Assembly (NCBI RefSeq): GCF_017183135.1
Contig: NZ_JADDXW010000012.1
Span: 1 to 64,000 of the forward strand
Length of the DNA: 64,000 nt
From: Aurantimonas marina
Lineage (GTDB): Bacteria > Pseudomonadota > Alphaproteobacteria > Rhizobiales > Rhizobiaceae
Direction of reading: 5' to 3'
In this document: positions 28,290 to 39,435 of the stretch, piece by piece
How positions within the stretch are numbered: position 1 is the stretch's first letter
Layout: every line of letters starts with the position of its first letter
Made by a program: the position numbers and the translations under genes
The notes under the pieces: generated by a model
Database searches by the model: none
What the model was told of the DNA's origin: nothing
What the model saw: only the letters and a program-made list of their open reading frames with translations

Positions 28290-29126
28290 ATGAGACGGAC
28301 CAGCCTGATGGCGCACGGCGTTGCCGCCGTGCTTGGCCTCGCTCTTCTGGCCGGCGAAGCTCACGCCGCGAGTGATGGCGCGACGCTGGCAACCGATCAG
28401 GTGACGATTAGGTTGACGCGCGAGACCGCCATGCCGGACGGCACGGTGCGCGGCGCGCTGGTCGTCGATCTCGCGCCGGGCTGGAAGACATACTGGATCG
28501 ACCCCGGCGCCTCCGGAATCCCTCCCACGATCGACTTTTCAAGGACCCGTGGACTCGGCGGCGCTACGCTTCGCTTCCCCGCCCCACATCGCCTCGGTGA
28601 GGATTTCAGCCGCGCCAACGGTTACAAGCAGCCGATCTCGATCGCCTTCGAACTCGCACCGAAGCCGCAAGCGGCGATCGGACCGGTCGAAGCGCAGATC
28701 CTGCTCGGCGTCTGCGCCGAAATCTGTATCCCGGTACAGGCGAACCTCACCGGCGGGAGCGACGCGGCCGTCGACGCGCCCGTCGTCGCAGCGGCCTTCT
28801 CGGCGCTGCCGGACCGCTCGGGCGACATCGGTCGGATCCGATCGGCGGTCGCCGACGGCACGGGTGACTGGCTGACGATCACCGCCGAATACGCCGGGGC
28901 AGCCGAAGCGCCGGATCTTTTCGTGCGGGGGCCGGAAGGCTGGTATTTCGGTGAACCGGCCGCCCCGACCAGTCAAGCGGACGACCTCGTCTTCAGGGTC
29001 GAGGTTGTGGATCGGCCGCCTGGCGCCGAAGGCGCGCCGGAGACGATCGACGTCGTCTTCACCGATGGTCCACGCGCCTTCGAGGCCAACGACATTGTGG
29101 TTCTGGACAATCCTTCGCAGGGCTGA
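28290..29126 (+). CDS. Exported DsbD alpha-domain-like protein
   Basis: A 278-residue protein with a signal peptide (about 1-25, ending GEAHA) and a domain like the N-terminal periplasmic domain of thiol:disulfide interchange protein DsbD. The segment GWKTYWIDPGASGIPPTIDF and the cysteine pair in LLGVCAEICIPV match this domain. The membrane and C-terminal thioredoxin domains of full DsbD are absent. In DsbD the paired cysteines pass electrons to periplasmic partners. The start is the ATG at 28290 (MRRTSLM); the frame is open upstream without similarity. Confidence 0.8.
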   Translation: MRRTSLMAHGVAAVLGLALLAGEAHAASDGATLATDQVTIRLTRETAMPDGTVRGALVVDLAPGWKTYWIDPGASGIPPTIDFSRTRGLGGATLRFPAPHRLGEDFSRANGYKQPISIAFELAPKPQAAIGPVEAQILLGVCAEICIPVQANLTGGSDAAVDAPVVAAAFSALPDRSGDIGRIRSAVADGTGDWLTITAEYAGAAEAPDLFVRGPEGWYFGEPAAPTSQADDLVFRVEVVDRPPGAEGAPETIDVVFTDGPRAFEANDIVVLDNPSQG

Positions 29127-29218
29127 CAGGCTCGACAAAAAGGCTGGGTGCCCCACATCCGGCATCGCTGGCGCTTGGCCAGGATCAAGCCGCTTGGCGG
29201 CGCAGAGAGGGACGAAAT

Positions 29219-29704
29219 ATGGCTATCGGCGTAGGCGACAAGCTTCCGAACGCGACATTGAAGACCAAGGTGCCGGACGGGCCCGCTGATCTGTCCACCG
29301 ACGAGATCTTCGCCGGCAAGAAGGTCGTGCTCTTCGCCGTGCCCGGCGCCTTCACGCCGACCTGCTCGATGAACCATCTGCCCGGCTTCCTGACCCACAA
29401 TGACGAGATCCGCGCCAAGGGCGTCGATACCATCGCCGTCGTGGCGGTCAACGACGTGTTCGTCATGAGCGCCTGGGAAAAGGCCAATGACGCGGCCGGC
29501 AAGATCCTGTTCCTGTCGGATGGAAACGGCGAATTCACCAAGGCCGTCGGCCTCGACGTCGACCTGTCGGTGGCGGGCCTCGGCGTGCGGTCGAAGCGCT
29601 ATTCGATGATCGTCGAGGACGGCGTCGTCAAAGCCCTGAATGTCGAGGAATCGCCGGGTCAGGCGGACAAATCGTCGGCCGAGGCACTGCTCGAGCAGCT
29701 GTAA
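29219..29704 (+). CDS. Peroxiredoxin (Prx5 type, single cysteine)
   Basis: A 161-residue atypical peroxiredoxin reducing hydrogen peroxide and organic hydroperoxides. The peroxidatic Cys lies in VPGAFTPTCSMNHLPGF (about residue 49). It is the only cysteine, so resolution must use glutathione or another partner. A GAGGGA ribosome site precedes the ATG. It faces rnhA, with 39 bases between the converging genes. Confidence 0.93.
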   Translation: MAIGVGDKLPNATLKTKVPDGPADLSTDEIFAGKKVVLFAVPGAFTPTCSMNHLPGFLTHNDEIRAKGVDTIAVVAVNDVFVMSAWEKANDAAGKILFLSDGNGEFTKAVGLDVDLSVAGLGVRSKRYSMIVEDGVVKALNVEESPGQADKSSAEALLEQL

Positions 29705-29743
29705 GCCACTCCGGCAAACGCTTGAAGAGGGTCCGCCCGGACG

Positions 29744-30208
29744 TTACCTCGCGGGCCGTCTTCCCCTCTTGAACGGCTCCATGCCCGCCCGCGCCAATTC
29801 ATCCGCACGCTCGTTGAGTTCATTGCCGTCATGGCCGCGAACCCAGTGGAACGTGACCTCGTGGCGACCCTTCTCCGCTTCGAGCCGCTGCCACAGCTCG
29901 GCATTCTTCACCGGCTTCTTGTCGGCGGTCTTCCAGCCATTGCGCTTCCAGCCGTGAATCCATTTGGTGATGCCGTCGCGCATATAGGTGGAGTCGGAGT
30001 ACAGATCGACGGCGCAGGGTCGCTTCAAAGCGGCCAGCGCCTCGATCACGGCCGTGAGCTCCATGCGGTTGTTGGTGGTCAGTTCCTCGCCACCCTTCAA
30101 CTCCTTGGCCGCGCCGTTGAAGCGCAGGATCGCGCCCCAGCCGCCCGGCCCCGGATTGCCCGAACAGGCGCCGTCGGTATGGACCTCGACCCGGTTCGTC
30201 CCGCTCAT
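29744..30208 (-). CDS. rnhA: Ribonuclease HI
   Basis: A 154-residue RNase HI that cleaves RNA in RNA-DNA hybrids. Catalytic acids lie in [17 protein letters not shown] (Asp), [13 protein letters not shown] (Glu), [15 protein letters not shown] (Asp) and [14 protein letters not shown] (His and Asp). The start at 30208 overlaps the stop of thrB by four bases (ATGA). The order ispH-thrB-rnhA is conserved in Rhizobiales. Confidence 0.95.
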   Translation of the reverse strand: MSGTNRVEVHTDGACSGNPGPGGWGAILRFNGAAKELKGGEELTTNNRMELTAVIEALAALKRPCAVDLYSDSTYMRDGITKWIHGWKRNGWKTADKKPVKNAELWQRLEAEKGRHEVTFHWVRGHDGNELNERADELARAGMEPFKRGRRPAR

Positions 30209-31185
30209 GCCTTCATCCGTTCCGTATCGAACCCGTAACCCGAAGCGCTGTCGACCGAGCGGTGGAAGCGCAGCTTGCGCAAATATTCCTTCGGGTCCTT
30301 CTTGGTCACGAAGGAGCCCTCCGGCGTGTTCAGCCAGTCGTAGAGCCGCGTCAGCAGGAAGCGCAGCGACGCGCCGCGGCAAAGGACGGGAAGCACTGCC
30401 AGCTCCTCGTCCAGCAACGGCCTGACCGCGGCATATCCCTCGAGCAGCGCCCTGCCCTTGGTCACGTTGAAGCTTGCATCCGACTCGAAGCACCAGGCGC
30501 ATAGCCCGATCGCCAAATCGTAGGCCAGGAGGTCATCGCAGGCGAAATAGAAGTCGATCAGGCCGGACAACTCACCGGAGAGGAAGAAGACGTTGTCGGG
30601 GAAGAGATCGGCGTGGATGATCCCGCGCGGGATATCCGCCGGCCAGTTCGCTTCCAGGAACGCCAGCTCCGCCGCGATTTCCTCCGAAAGGCCCGGCTCC
30701 ACCTCGTCGGCGCGGCCATCGCAACTCGCAAACAGCGGCCGCCAATCGGCGAGTGCCAGGCCGTTTGCCCGATGCAGCGGGAAATCGACAGCTTCGGCGT
30801 GCATGCGCGCCATGGCGCCGCCGACGGCCCGGCAATGGTCCGATGAGGGCCTGCGGGTCCACATGCCTTCCAGAAAGGTGAAGATCGCCGCCGGGCGGCC
30901 GGAGAGTTCTCCGAGCGACTCGCCGGCGCGCGTGTGGACCGGCAGGGGGCAGGACAGCCCACGGTCGGCCAGATGCTCCATCAGACCGACGAAGAACGGC
31001 AGGTCGTGGCGGTTCACCCGCTTTTCGTAGAGCGTCAGGATGAAGGTCCCGCCGCCGGTGCGCAGCAGAAAGTTCGAATTTTCGACGCCCTCGGCGATGC
31101 CCTTGTAGCTCAGCAGCGGGCCGAGGTCGTAGTCGGCGAGAAACGCCGTCAGCTGCGATTCCGAAACGTCCGTATAGACCGCCAC
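30205..31185 (-). CDS. thrB: Homoserine kinase (ThrB, APH-fold type)
   Basis: A 326-residue homoserine kinase of the aminoglycoside-phosphotransferase fold used by alphaproteobacteria, making O-phosphohomoserine for ThrC. Motifs are [11 protein letters not shown] near the N-terminus, [14 protein letters not shown] (catalytic loop) and [19 protein letters not shown] (metal-binding Asp). The start is the GTG at 31185, 2 bases after the ispH stop, reading [12 protein letters not shown]; the long upstream open frame is antisense noise from ispH. Together with the separate thrC locus it completes threonine synthesis from homoserine. Confidence 0.93.
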   Translation of the reverse strand: MAVYTDVSESQLTAFLADYDLGPLLSYKGIAEGVENSNFLLRTGGGTFILTLYEKRVNRHDLPFFVGLMEHLADRGLSCPLPVHTRAGESLGELSGRPAAIFTFLEGMWTRRPSSDHCRAVGGAMARMHAEAVDFPLHRANGLALADWRPLFASCDGRADEVEPGLSEEIAAELAFLEANWPADIPRGIIHADLFPDNVFFLSGELSGLIDFYFACDDLLAYDLAIGLCAWCFESDASFNVTKGRALLEGYAAVRPLLDEELAVLPVLCRGASLRFLLTRLYDWLNTPEGSFVTKKDPKEYLRKLRFHRSVDSASGYGFDTERMKA

Positions 31186-31187
31186 GC

Positions 31188-32192
31188 TCAGACCTGACCG
31201 TTCACAAAGGCCATGTCCGCAGCCGTCAGCGGCGTCTGGCGAAGGCTGCGCATGACCGGGAAGTTCTCGGTCTCCTCCGCCGTCCGCACCAGTTCGATGG
31301 CGACCTCGAACCGCTCGCGGAAGGCAGCGACGATGGCGTCGATGAGGATTTCCGGCGCCGAGGCCCCGGCCGACATCGCGATGATGCCATCGGGAACGAC
31401 CGCGTCCCAGGGAATGTCCGCCACGCCCTCCACGAGAACGCCCTCGGCCGCGCCGAAGCGCTCCGCCACTTCGACCAGCCGGCGCGAATTCGACGAGTTC
31501 GGCGCACCGACGACGAGGAAGACGTCGGCGCCGGGGGCGGCGGCCTTCACCGCCTCCTGCCGGTTGGTCGTGGCATAGCAGATCGATTCCGACGAGGGCG
31601 CGTGCAGCGCCGGAAACTTCGCCTTCAGCGCTTCCACGATGCCGATCGTGTCGTCCACAGACAGCGTCGTCTGGGTGACGAAGCCGAGGGCCGAAGGATC
31701 GCTCGGAACATAGGCGGCGACATCGGCCTCGGTCTCGATCAGGGTCACGGCGCCCTCGGGCAACTGGCCCATGGTGCCCACGACCTCCGGATGACCGCGA
31801 TGACCGATCAAAAGGACATGGCGACCGAGCCGCATGTGCCGCATCGCCTGCTTGTGGACTTTGGACACCAGCGGGCATGTGGCGTCGAGATAAAGCATCT
31901 CACGCGCCTCGGCCGCCGCCGGAACCGATTTCGGCACGCCATGCGCCGAAAAGACGACCGGCTGGCCGTCGTCGGGAATATCGTCGAGTTCCTTGACGAA
32001 GACCGCGCCCATGTTGCGCAAACCTTCGACGACATAGCGGTTGTGGACGATCTCATGGCGGACATAGACCGGCGCGCCGTATTTCTTCAGCGCCAGAACG
32101 ACGATCTGGATCGCCCGGTCGACGCCGGCGCAAAAGCCGCGCGGCTCGCACATGCGGATCGTCAGTTTCGGCTTTGCGGCGGGGACGGGCAA
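31188..32192 (-). CDS. ispH: 4-hydroxy-3-methylbut-2-enyl diphosphate reductase
   Basis: A 334-residue 4Fe-4S enzyme, the last step of the MEP isoprenoid pathway. Cluster cysteines fall in [25 protein letters not shown] and [14 protein letters not shown], and the conserved [10 protein letters not shown] and SAHGVP histidines are present. The start is a TTG at 32192 with GGAG eight bases upstream. It shares the pathway with dxs in the same window. Confidence 0.95.
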   Translation of the reverse strand: MPVPAAKPKLTIRMCEPRGFCAGVDRAIQIVVLALKKYGAPVYVRHEIVHNRYVVEGLRNMGAVFVKELDDIPDDGQPVVFSAHGVPKSVPAAAEAREMLYLDATCPLVSKVHKQAMRHMRLGRHVLLIGHRGHPEVVGTMGQLPEGAVTLIETEADVAAYVPSDPSALGFVTQTTLSVDDTIGIVEALKAKFPALHAPSSESICYATTNRQEAVKAAAPGADVFLVVGAPNSSNSRRLVEVAERFGAAEGVLVEGVADIPWDAVVPDGIIAMSAGASAPEILIDAIVAAFRERFEVAIELVRTAEETENFPVMRSLRQTPLTAADMAFVNGQV

Positions 32193-32269
32193 GAATGGCT
32201 CCGGGGTTGGCGGAATGGATCGGTTGGGGGGCCGAATGAAGGGATCAGTCCGGGATGTGTCAAGTCTCG

Positions 32270-32370
32270 CCGTCCCTACAGCATGATGCAGGAGATCGGA
32301 ATCCGTTTTCGGAGCACCGCTTCGCGGGACCTGATAGGCCGCTCCATAGCGCCACGGGCGTTAAGGCTAA
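32270..32370. repeat. Possible rhizobial-type palindromic repeat remnant
   Basis: This spacer contains GCATGATGCAGGAG and GGAATCCGTTTTCGG, which resembles the reverse complement of the element at 45948-45990 (GGAATCCGGTTTTTGG next to ATCATGC). Such intergenic elements are abundant in Rhizobiales. The copy is imperfect and its ends are unclear. Confidence 0.35.
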
Positions 32371-32441
32371 CGACATCTAAAGCTTGGCGGGGCCGTCCTT
32401 CGAATTTACTCAGGATACCGAATGAATTCGGGAGAGGTCCG

Positions 32442-32777
32442 ATGCTCGAGCAAAGACGCAATCGCCGACGCCGGGTCTGCCTGGCCGGCGCGGTGACCTG
32501 CGGCCCCGAAAGCGCGATCCTGCCTGTCCGGATCAAGAACCTGTCCGATCATGGCGCCGAAATCGTCGCTGCGGGTGGACACATTCCCTCGCGCGATGTC
32601 GAGTTTTCCGTTCAGCGGGATGACGCGCGGATCAGATCGGCCAAGGTCGTCTGGCGCCGAATGCGGCATTTCGGCCTCGAATTCAGCGACGGTCGCGACG
32701 ACCGGGGCGATACGGACGCCACGGTCCGGCGGCTCCTCTCAAATCTCGGCAGGGCCGATTCGACACGCGGCGACTGA
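32442..32777 (+). CDS. PilZ domain protein
   Basis: A 111-residue single-domain PilZ protein, a likely c-di-GMP receptor. It starts LEQRRNRRRRVCLAG, carrying the RxxxR-type binding arginines, followed by IKNLSDHGAEIVA, which matches the second motif (D/NxSxxG) as NLSDHG. The ATG at 32442 has GGAGAGG upstream. It sits on the opposite strand between ispH and surf1. It could respond to c-di-GMP levels set by the EAL protein at 24473. Confidence 0.82.
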   Translation: MLEQRRNRRRRVCLAGAVTCGPESAILPVRIKNLSDHGAEIVAAGGHIPSRDVEFSVQRDDARIRSAKVVWRRMRHFGLEFSDGRDDRGDTDATVRRLLSNLGRADSTRGD

Positions 32778-32782
32778 ACAGT

Positions 32783-33586
32783 TCAGCCCGAGGCGCCGGT
32801 GGCCGCCCGAGCCGCTCGCCGATCCCGCACCACGAGCAGGACCGTCATGATGGCGAGCACCAAGGCCAGCCCGTACCATGTAATGGCGTATTGCAGATGG
32901 CTGTTCGCGATCTCGATGACAGTGGTCCCACCGACAGGCCAACCGCCGGGCGCGCGCCCCGGCCCTGCATCGACGAAAAATGGCAGCAGCCGCGCGTCGC
33001 TCGTCAGCGTCAGGCCGGCGGCCATCGCATCGAGATCGCGCCAATAAAAGATCTTCTTGGCCGTATCGTTGTCGGGCACGAAATAACCTGACTTCCGGGG
33101 TGGCGCGTTCCTTGCCAGACCCGTGATCGTCACGCGTCCCTCGACCTGCCCCTTCGCCCGTGTCGCCGGGTCGCGCATCTCGTAGGGCACAAAGCCGCGA
33201 TTGACGAAGAGGACGTCGCCACCGGCGGTAACGAACGGTGTGTAGACGTTCCAGCCGGCCTGGCCCTCGAAGGTCGACAGGAAGTAGCGCTCGCCATCGT
33301 GGAGGAAGCGGCCCTCGGCGGTAACTGGCGTGTAGTCGACGTCGCCGGTTTCGGCAAAGCGGGCGACAAGCGTGTCGAGGTCGATGGGATCGGCATCGGT
33401 CCGTTGCTCGATCCGCGAAACGAGGCCTTCCTTCCAATGAAGCCGCTCGACCTGCCAGGTGCCAAGCACGACGAGGATGGCCACGCCGACGAGGCAACCA
33501 GCCAGCGCCAGCCAAAAGCGTCCGCGGGACATGCGGCCTGGCGCGTCCTTGGCGGTGGGGCTCACGGGAGCGACTTCATCGGTCAC
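32783..33586 (-). CDS. SURF1 family cytochrome oxidase assembly protein
   Basis: A 267-residue SURF1/Shy1 protein that helps insert heme a into cytochrome oxidase subunit I. An N-terminal helix (about 22-44, ending LGTWQVERLHWK) and a C-terminal helix (about 230-255, YAITWYGLALVLAIMTVLLV) flank a periplasmic beta-rich domain. The GTG start overlaps the end of the DUF983 gene by 11 bases. It is the last gene of the cox operon. Confidence 0.92.
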   Translation of the reverse strand: MTDEVAPVSPTAKDAPGRMSRGRFWLALAGCLVGVAILVVLGTWQVERLHWKEGLVSRIEQRTDADPIDLDTLVARFAETGDVDYTPVTAEGRFLHDGERYFLSTFEGQAGWNVYTPFVTAGGDVLFVNRGFVPYEMRDPATRAKGQVEGRVTITGLARNAPPRKSGYFVPDNDTAKKIFYWRDLDAMAAGLTLTSDARLLPFFVDAGPGRAPGGWPVGGTTVIEIANSHLQYAITWYGLALVLAIMTVLLVVRDRRAARAATGASG

Positions 33587-33962
33587 GGTCGAGGCTTCCT
33601 TCCGAAGCCTGGTGCTTGTATTGCAGCGCGATCATCAGTCCCTTGAGACTGCGGAGCAGCGGCAGGCTCAAAATCAGTGTCAGCGGCAACCAGAGCAGGA
33701 AATGCACCCACAAGGGAGGGCCGACCGCGACTTCCAGCCAGAGGGCCAGCCCGACGACGACAAAGCCGATGATCAGGATGACGAACACCGCAGGACCGTC
33801 GCCGCTATCGATGAAGGCGTAATCGAGATCGCAGTTGGAACAGCGCGGCGCGATGGTCAAAAAGCCCGAAAACAATCGCCCCTCGCCGCAGCGGGGACAG
33901 CGGCCTCGCAATCCAGCCCTGGCCGGCTCGGCCAGCGTATGCGGCGCCCTGTCCTCGCCCAT
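33576..33962 (-). CDS. DUF983 membrane protein
   Basis: A 128-residue protein with an N-terminal pair of CxxC motifs (GRCPRCGEGRLF and APRCSNCDLDY, a probable zinc ribbon) and two membrane helices (about 56-77 and 83-105). The family sits in alphaproteobacterial cox operons between coxC and surf1, but its function is unknown. The start at 33962 has AGGAGAT upstream. An assembly role for oxidase is inferred from position only. Confidence 0.87.
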   Translation of the reverse strand: MGEDRAPHTLAEPARAGLRGRCPRCGEGRLFSGFLTIAPRCSNCDLDYAFIDSGDGPAVFVILIIGFVVVGLALWLEVAVGPPLWVHFLLWLPLTLILSLPLLRSLKGLMIALQYKHQASEGSLDRDR

Positions 33963-34054
33963 CGGTTCATCTCCTGAAAAGGCAAGAGGCGGTCGCTCAC
34001 GCGCCGCCTCCTCCACAACTCCATAACATCGCCTCCGGCCGGCTGATAACCGCC

Positions 34055-34933
34055 TTAGCCCTCGGCGATCGGCGCGCCCCAACTACCCCAGATATAGACG
34101 GCGAAGAACAGGAACAGCCAGACGACGTCGACGAAGTGCCAGTACCAGGCAGCCGCCTCGAAGCCGAAATGCTTCTGTGGAGTGAACTGCCCCTTCATCG
34201 CCCTGATCAGGCAGACGGTGAGGAAGATCGTCCCGATGATGACGTGGAAACCGTGGAAACCGGTCGCCATGAAGAAAGTCGAACCGTAGATCGACCCGGC
34301 AAAGGCGAAGGGCGCGTGGGCGTATTCATAGAACTGGACGTAAGAGAAGATCACACCGAGGATGATGGTCAGCGCCAATCCCCAGATCAGACCCTTGCGG
34401 TCATTGTGCAAGAGCGCGTGGTGAGCCCAGGTGACCGTGGTGCCCGACAAAAGCAGCGTGATGGTGTTGAAGAGCGGCAGGTGCAGCGGATCGAGCACGT
34501 CGATGCCGACAGGCGGCCATTGCCCGCCCAGCGCTTCGGCGCGCAGCGGCTGCACGGCTTCGCCGGGAAAAAGGCTGGCGTCGAAGAACGCCCAGAACCA
34601 GGCGGCGAAGAACATCACCTCGGAGGCGATGAACATGATCATGCCGTAGCGCAGATGCAGCGACACAACCCGCGTATGGGCGCCCTCGCGGCCTTCCTTG
34701 ATGGTATCCGACCACCAGGCGAACATCACGTAGAGGACGATGGCGAGACCGAGGAAGAACAGCCACGGACCGGCCATGTCGATGCCGAACACCACAAATT
34801 GGTTGCCGGAGAAGTCACGCATGTAGCCGACGAGGCCGAACAACATGATGAACGCGCCGATGGAGCCGATGAACGGCCACGGGCTCGGATCGATGATATG
34901 GTAGTCGTGATGCTTGGCGTGCGTGTCTGCCAT
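34055..34933 (-). CDS. coxC: Cytochrome c oxidase subunit III
   Basis: A 292-residue integral membrane subunit of the aa3-type oxidase with seven helices. Signatures are [20 protein letters not shown] at the start, [20 protein letters not shown] and [20 protein letters not shown]. It stabilises subunit I and the proton entry region. GGGGAC precedes the ATG. It is separated from ctaG by a 115-base spacer carrying a stem-loop. Confidence 0.96.
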   Translation of the reverse strand: MADTHAKHHDYHIIDPSPWPFIGSIGAFIMLFGLVGYMRDFSGNQFVVFGIDMAGPWLFFLGLAIVLYVMFAWWSDTIKEGREGAHTRVVSLHLRYGMIMFIASEVMFFAAWFWAFFDASLFPGEAVQPLRAEALGGQWPPVGIDVLDPLHLPLFNTITLLLSGTTVTWAHHALLHNDRKGLIWGLALTIILGVIFSYVQFYEYAHAPFAFAGSIYGSTFFMATGFHGFHVIIGTIFLTVCLIRAMKGQFTPQKHFGFEAAAWYWHFVDVVWLFLFFAVYIWGSWGAPIAEG

Positions 34934-34962
34934 TACGGGTCCCCGGTCTGATCCTCTATGCC

Positions 34963-34987
34963 CGCGATCTGCCTATCGGAGATCGCG
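34963..34987 (-). other. Perfect stem-loop in the ctaG-coxC spacer
   Basis: CGCGATCT and AGATCGCG form a perfect 8-bp stem with a 9-base loop inside the cox operon. There is no T run after it, so an mRNA processing or stability element is more likely than a terminator. Confidence 0.45.
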
Positions 34988-35048
34988 AGCCAATTCCAGC
35001 TTCACTCTTGCCTGTGGCACGCGTCCGATATCCCGGCAGCCCACGCTC

Positions 35049-35681
35049 TCACAGCTTGTTTATCGTATCCTCGCCTGCGCCCATCTCCGGCGCCGCCGCA
35101 ACCGACTCATCGGCATCGTCCACCTTGAAGAACGTGTAGGACAGGGTGATGCCCGGCGCATTCTTCAATTCGTCCGCTTCCAGCATGTCCGGATCGACGT
35201 AAAAGACGATCGGCATATCCAACTCTTCACCCGGCTGCAGCGTCTGGTTGTCGAAGCAGAAGCAGGCGATCTTGTTGAAATAGACGCCGGCGGCATTGGG
35301 CGTGACGTTGAAGGTCGCCTGCCCGGTGACCGCCTTGTCCGAATTGTTCTTCACCCGATAAGACACTTCCCGCGTCTCGCCGAGCTTGACCGTAACCTGC
35401 CGATCATTCGGCTGAAACGCCCAAGGCAGGTCACCGGACACGTTGCCATCGAAGCGCACAATCACGGTGCGATCGATGACGCGACTGGAGCCGGTCTCCG
35501 CCCGCTGGGTCGTGCCACCGTAACCCGTGACCTGACAGAACAGCTGATAAAGTGGCACCGAAGCGTAGGCCGCGCCGATCATGCCGACGGCAAAGGCCGC
35601 GCAGGAAACGGCGATGACGATGCCCTTGCGCCCGGCCGTGCGGGTTTGCGGCCTCGTAGGATTGTGCTCGCCGCCGCTCAT
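35049..35681 (-). CDS. ctaG: Cytochrome c oxidase assembly protein CtaG (Cox11)
   Basis: A 210-residue copper chaperone that delivers Cu to the CuB site of subunit I. One N-terminal membrane helix (about 20-42) is followed by a periplasmic immunoglobulin-like domain with the copper-binding pair CFCF (about 142-145 in KIACFCFDNQTL) and a second conserved cysteine near FCQVTGYGGT. The start overlaps the stop of the small CoxF-like gene (TCATGA). Confidence 0.95.
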   Translation of the reverse strand: MSGGEHNPTRPQTRTAGRKGIVIAVSCAAFAVGMIGAAYASVPLYQLFCQVTGYGGTTQRAETGSSRVIDRTVIVRFDGNVSGDLPWAFQPNDRQVTVKLGETREVSYRVKNNSDKAVTGQATFNVTPNAAGVYFNKIACFCFDNQTLQPGEELDMPIVFYVDPDMLEADELKNAPGITLSYTFFKVDDADESVAAAPEMGAGEDTINKL

Positions 35682-35812
35682 GACGCCATCTTCGCGATCG
35701 AGACGAAATAGAAGATGACGACGAGCGTCACGAGGACGACGCCGATCGCGATCGAACGGTGCCGCCGCGCCCGCTGCTCCGCATCGGTGAGCCTTACGCG
35801 ATCCTCTTCCAC
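35678..35812 (-). CDS. CoxF-like small membrane protein, 44 aa
   Basis: A short gene in the gap between ctaB and ctaG. A GTG at 35812 with GGAG seven bases upstream opens a 44-codon frame. A charged N-terminus (LTDAEQRARRHRSIAIG) leads into one hydrophobic helix (VVLVTLVVIFYFVSIAK). Its TGA overlaps the ctaG ATG. Small single-helix CoxF proteins hold exactly this place in rhizobial cox operons. The function is unproven; oxidase assembly is inferred from context. Confidence 0.78.
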   Translation of the reverse strand: MEEDRVRLTDAEQRARRHRSIAIGVVLVTLVVIFYFVSIAKMAS

Positions 35813-35813
35813 A

Positions 35814-36758
35814 TCAGGCTCCGATCACGGTCGGCATAGGCCCCAAAAGGGCCTCCGCGAGGAGAATCACGAACAAGCCGAACAGATAGAGGATGGAAAA
35901 GGCAAACAGCCGCTTGGCAGGGATCATCTTCGGATCACCGTCGGCCATACGCAACGTGGCATAGGCATGACGGAGAAAGTTCGCGCCAAGAAGGATGGAC
36001 GCAATGCCATAGACCGGTCCGGCGAAGCCCAAAAGCCAAGGCGCGACACCAACCGGCACAAGCACCAGCGAGTAGAGGAAAATCTGGATACGCGTCGTGC
36101 GTTCGCCGGCGACATTCGGCAACATCGGCACGCCGGCGTTGTCGTAGTCTTTCAGCTTGAACAGCGCCAGCGCCCAGAAATGCGGCGGCGTCCAAAGAAA
36201 GATGATCAAAAAGAGAACAATGCTCTCGATCGCGACGCCGCCGGTAACAGCGGCCCAGCCAATCATCGGCGGAAACGCGCCGGCGGCGCCGCCAATGACG
36301 ATGTTCTGCGGCGTCGAGCGCTTCAGCCACATCGTATAGATGACGGCGTAAAAGAAAATCGTGAAGCCGAGCAGCCCGGCCGCGAACCAGTTCGAGGCAA
36401 GGCCAAGCAACGATACTGCGAGCAGGGTCAGCCCGAGTCCGAAGGCGAGCGCCGTCTCCGGCTCGACCCGCCCGGCCGGGATCGGCCGCTTCGCCGTCCG
36501 TGTCATCACGCCGTCGATGTCGGCATCGTACCACATGTTGAGCGCACCCGAGGCGCCCGCGCCGATCGCGATCGACAGGATCGAGATGACCGCCAGCGTG
36601 GGATGCACGGAACCCGGGGCCAGAGCCAGTCCGGTGATCGCAGTAAGCACCACCAGCGACATCACCCGGGGCTTGAGAAGCGCCAGGAAGTCGCGCGGCT
36701 CGGCAAGGCTCACGCCGCTGGAGCGGATTTCGCTATTGGTGGGGCCGAGAAGCGTCAA
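35814..36758 (-). CDS. ctaB: Protoheme IX farnesyltransferase (heme O synthase)
   Basis: A 314-residue UbiA-type prenyltransferase making heme o from heme b, required for heme a. The Asp-rich site [19 protein letters not shown] and a second loop [24 protein letters not shown] are present, with about nine membrane helices. The start is a TTG at 36758 with GAGG six bases upstream; an ATG further up is out of frame. The stop lies 1 base before the CoxF-like start. Confidence 0.95.
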   Translation of the reverse strand: MTLLGPTNSEIRSSGVSLAEPRDFLALLKPRVMSLVVLTAITGLALAPGSVHPTLAVISILSIAIGAGASGALNMWYDADIDGVMTRTAKRPIPAGRVEPETALAFGLGLTLLAVSLLGLASNWFAAGLLGFTIFFYAVIYTMWLKRSTPQNIVIGGAAGAFPPMIGWAAVTGGVAIESIVLFLIIFLWTPPHFWALALFKLKDYDNAGVPMLPNVAGERTTRIQIFLYSLVLVPVGVAPWLLGFAGPVYGIASILLGANFLRHAYATLRMADGDPKMIPAKRLFAFSILYLFGLFVILLAEALLGPMPTVIGA

Positions 36759-36782
36759 GTCGAACCTCGAACTCGTCCATTT

Positions 36783-36825
36783 GACCGGTTTCCCGGTCGT
36801 GCTGGGCGACTTCCCGGCAGGGAAG
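36783..36825 (-). other. Two tandem stem-loops in the coxA-ctaB spacer
   Basis: GACCGG-TTTC-CCGGTC (36783-36798) and CTTCCC-GGCA-GGGAAG (36810-36825) are perfect 6-bp hairpins with four-base loops, placed in the 134-base spacer after coxA. No T tract follows. They could protect the upstream coxBA message or reduce read-through into ctaB. Confidence 0.45.
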
Positions 36826-36892
36826 AACCCGAATTGGCGCGCCCGGTCCGAAGACCGTAGCGCATTTACCCTGTGACGTCAGCCGGCGCGTC

Positions 36893-38506
<1,614 letters not shown>

Positions 38507-38523
38507 TCAAACCCTGTTGATGT

Positions 38524-39435
38524 TCAGCGGCCGGCAACGGCAATGCCGGCCGCGGAGTCGAGCTCTGCGGTCAGTTGCGCGTTGGCATTTTCCAGATCCT
38601 GCGAGGCAGCGGCGTACCAGTTGGCAAACTGCTCCTTCGAAACGACCCGAATAGCGATCGGCATGTTGTAGTGAGCCTGGCCACACAGCTCCGAGCACTG
38701 GCCATAGAAGATGCCTTCCCGCCGCGCCTCGAACCAGGATTCATTGATGCGGCCCGGCACAGCATCGACCTTGACTCCCATGGACGGCATCGCAAAGGCG
38801 TGAATAACGTCAGCGGAGGTCGACAGCAGGCGAATCACCGTATCCACGGGAACGACCATTTCGTTGTCGACTGCCAGGAGATGGGGATAGGCCCCCTTGT
38901 CCTGCTTGCCGAAGCCGTCACGATCCTCTTCGAGCAGCGGATAGGATTCGAAGGAAACCGGCTCCGCCTGCGCCTCAGAGGACGCTTCTGCCGGCTGGTA
39001 TTCGTAGCCCCAATACCACTGGTAGCCGGTTGCCTTGACGGTCAGCTCCGGCTCGCTTGGCGGATTGTACTGCGCGGTCAGAAGCTGGAAGGACGGGATC
39101 GCCAGGAACAGGAGGATGATCACCGGCGCCACGGTCCAGACGACCTCGATCAGCGTATTGTGGCTGGTACGCGATGCGACCCGATTGCGGCTCTCGCGGA
39201 AGCGGTAGATGCACCACCCCAAAAGCAGCGCGACGATGATGGTGATCGGGATGACGAAGGCCAGAGCGTACCAGTTGAACCAGCGAATCTGCTCCTGGAT
39301 CGGAGACATGGCCTCCTGGAGCGTCACCTGCCACGGATGCGGCTGCCCCGGAAGGAAGGCCGCCTCCTGCGCAAAGGCAGCTCCGGTCGTCGCTATAAAC
39401 GCCGTCGCCGCAAAGATCGATCGTCTCACTCGCAT
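38524..39435 (-). CDS. coxB: Cytochrome c oxidase subunit II
   Basis: A 303-residue subunit carrying the CuA centre that accepts electrons from cytochrome c. A signal peptide (about 1-22) is followed by two membrane helices (about 55-78 and 95-120) and a periplasmic cupredoxin domain with the CuA motif GQCSELCGQAHYNMP and the aromatic KATGYQWYWGYEY patch. It is the first gene of the operon; its promoter must lie in 39436-39810. Confidence 0.97.
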   Translation of the reverse strand: MRVRRSIFAATAFIATTGAAFAQEAAFLPGQPHPWQVTLQEAMSPIQEQIRWFNWYALAFVIPITIIVALLLGWCIYRFRESRNRVASRTSHNTLIEVVWTVAPVIILLFLAIPSFQLLTAQYNPPSEPELTVKATGYQWYWGYEYQPAEASSEAQAEPVSFESYPLLEEDRDGFGKQDKGAYPHLLAVDNEMVVPVDTVIRLLSTSADVIHAFAMPSMGVKVDAVPGRINESWFEARREGIFYGQCSELCGQAHYNMPIAIRVVSKEQFANWYAAASQDLENANAQLTAELDSAAGIAVAGR

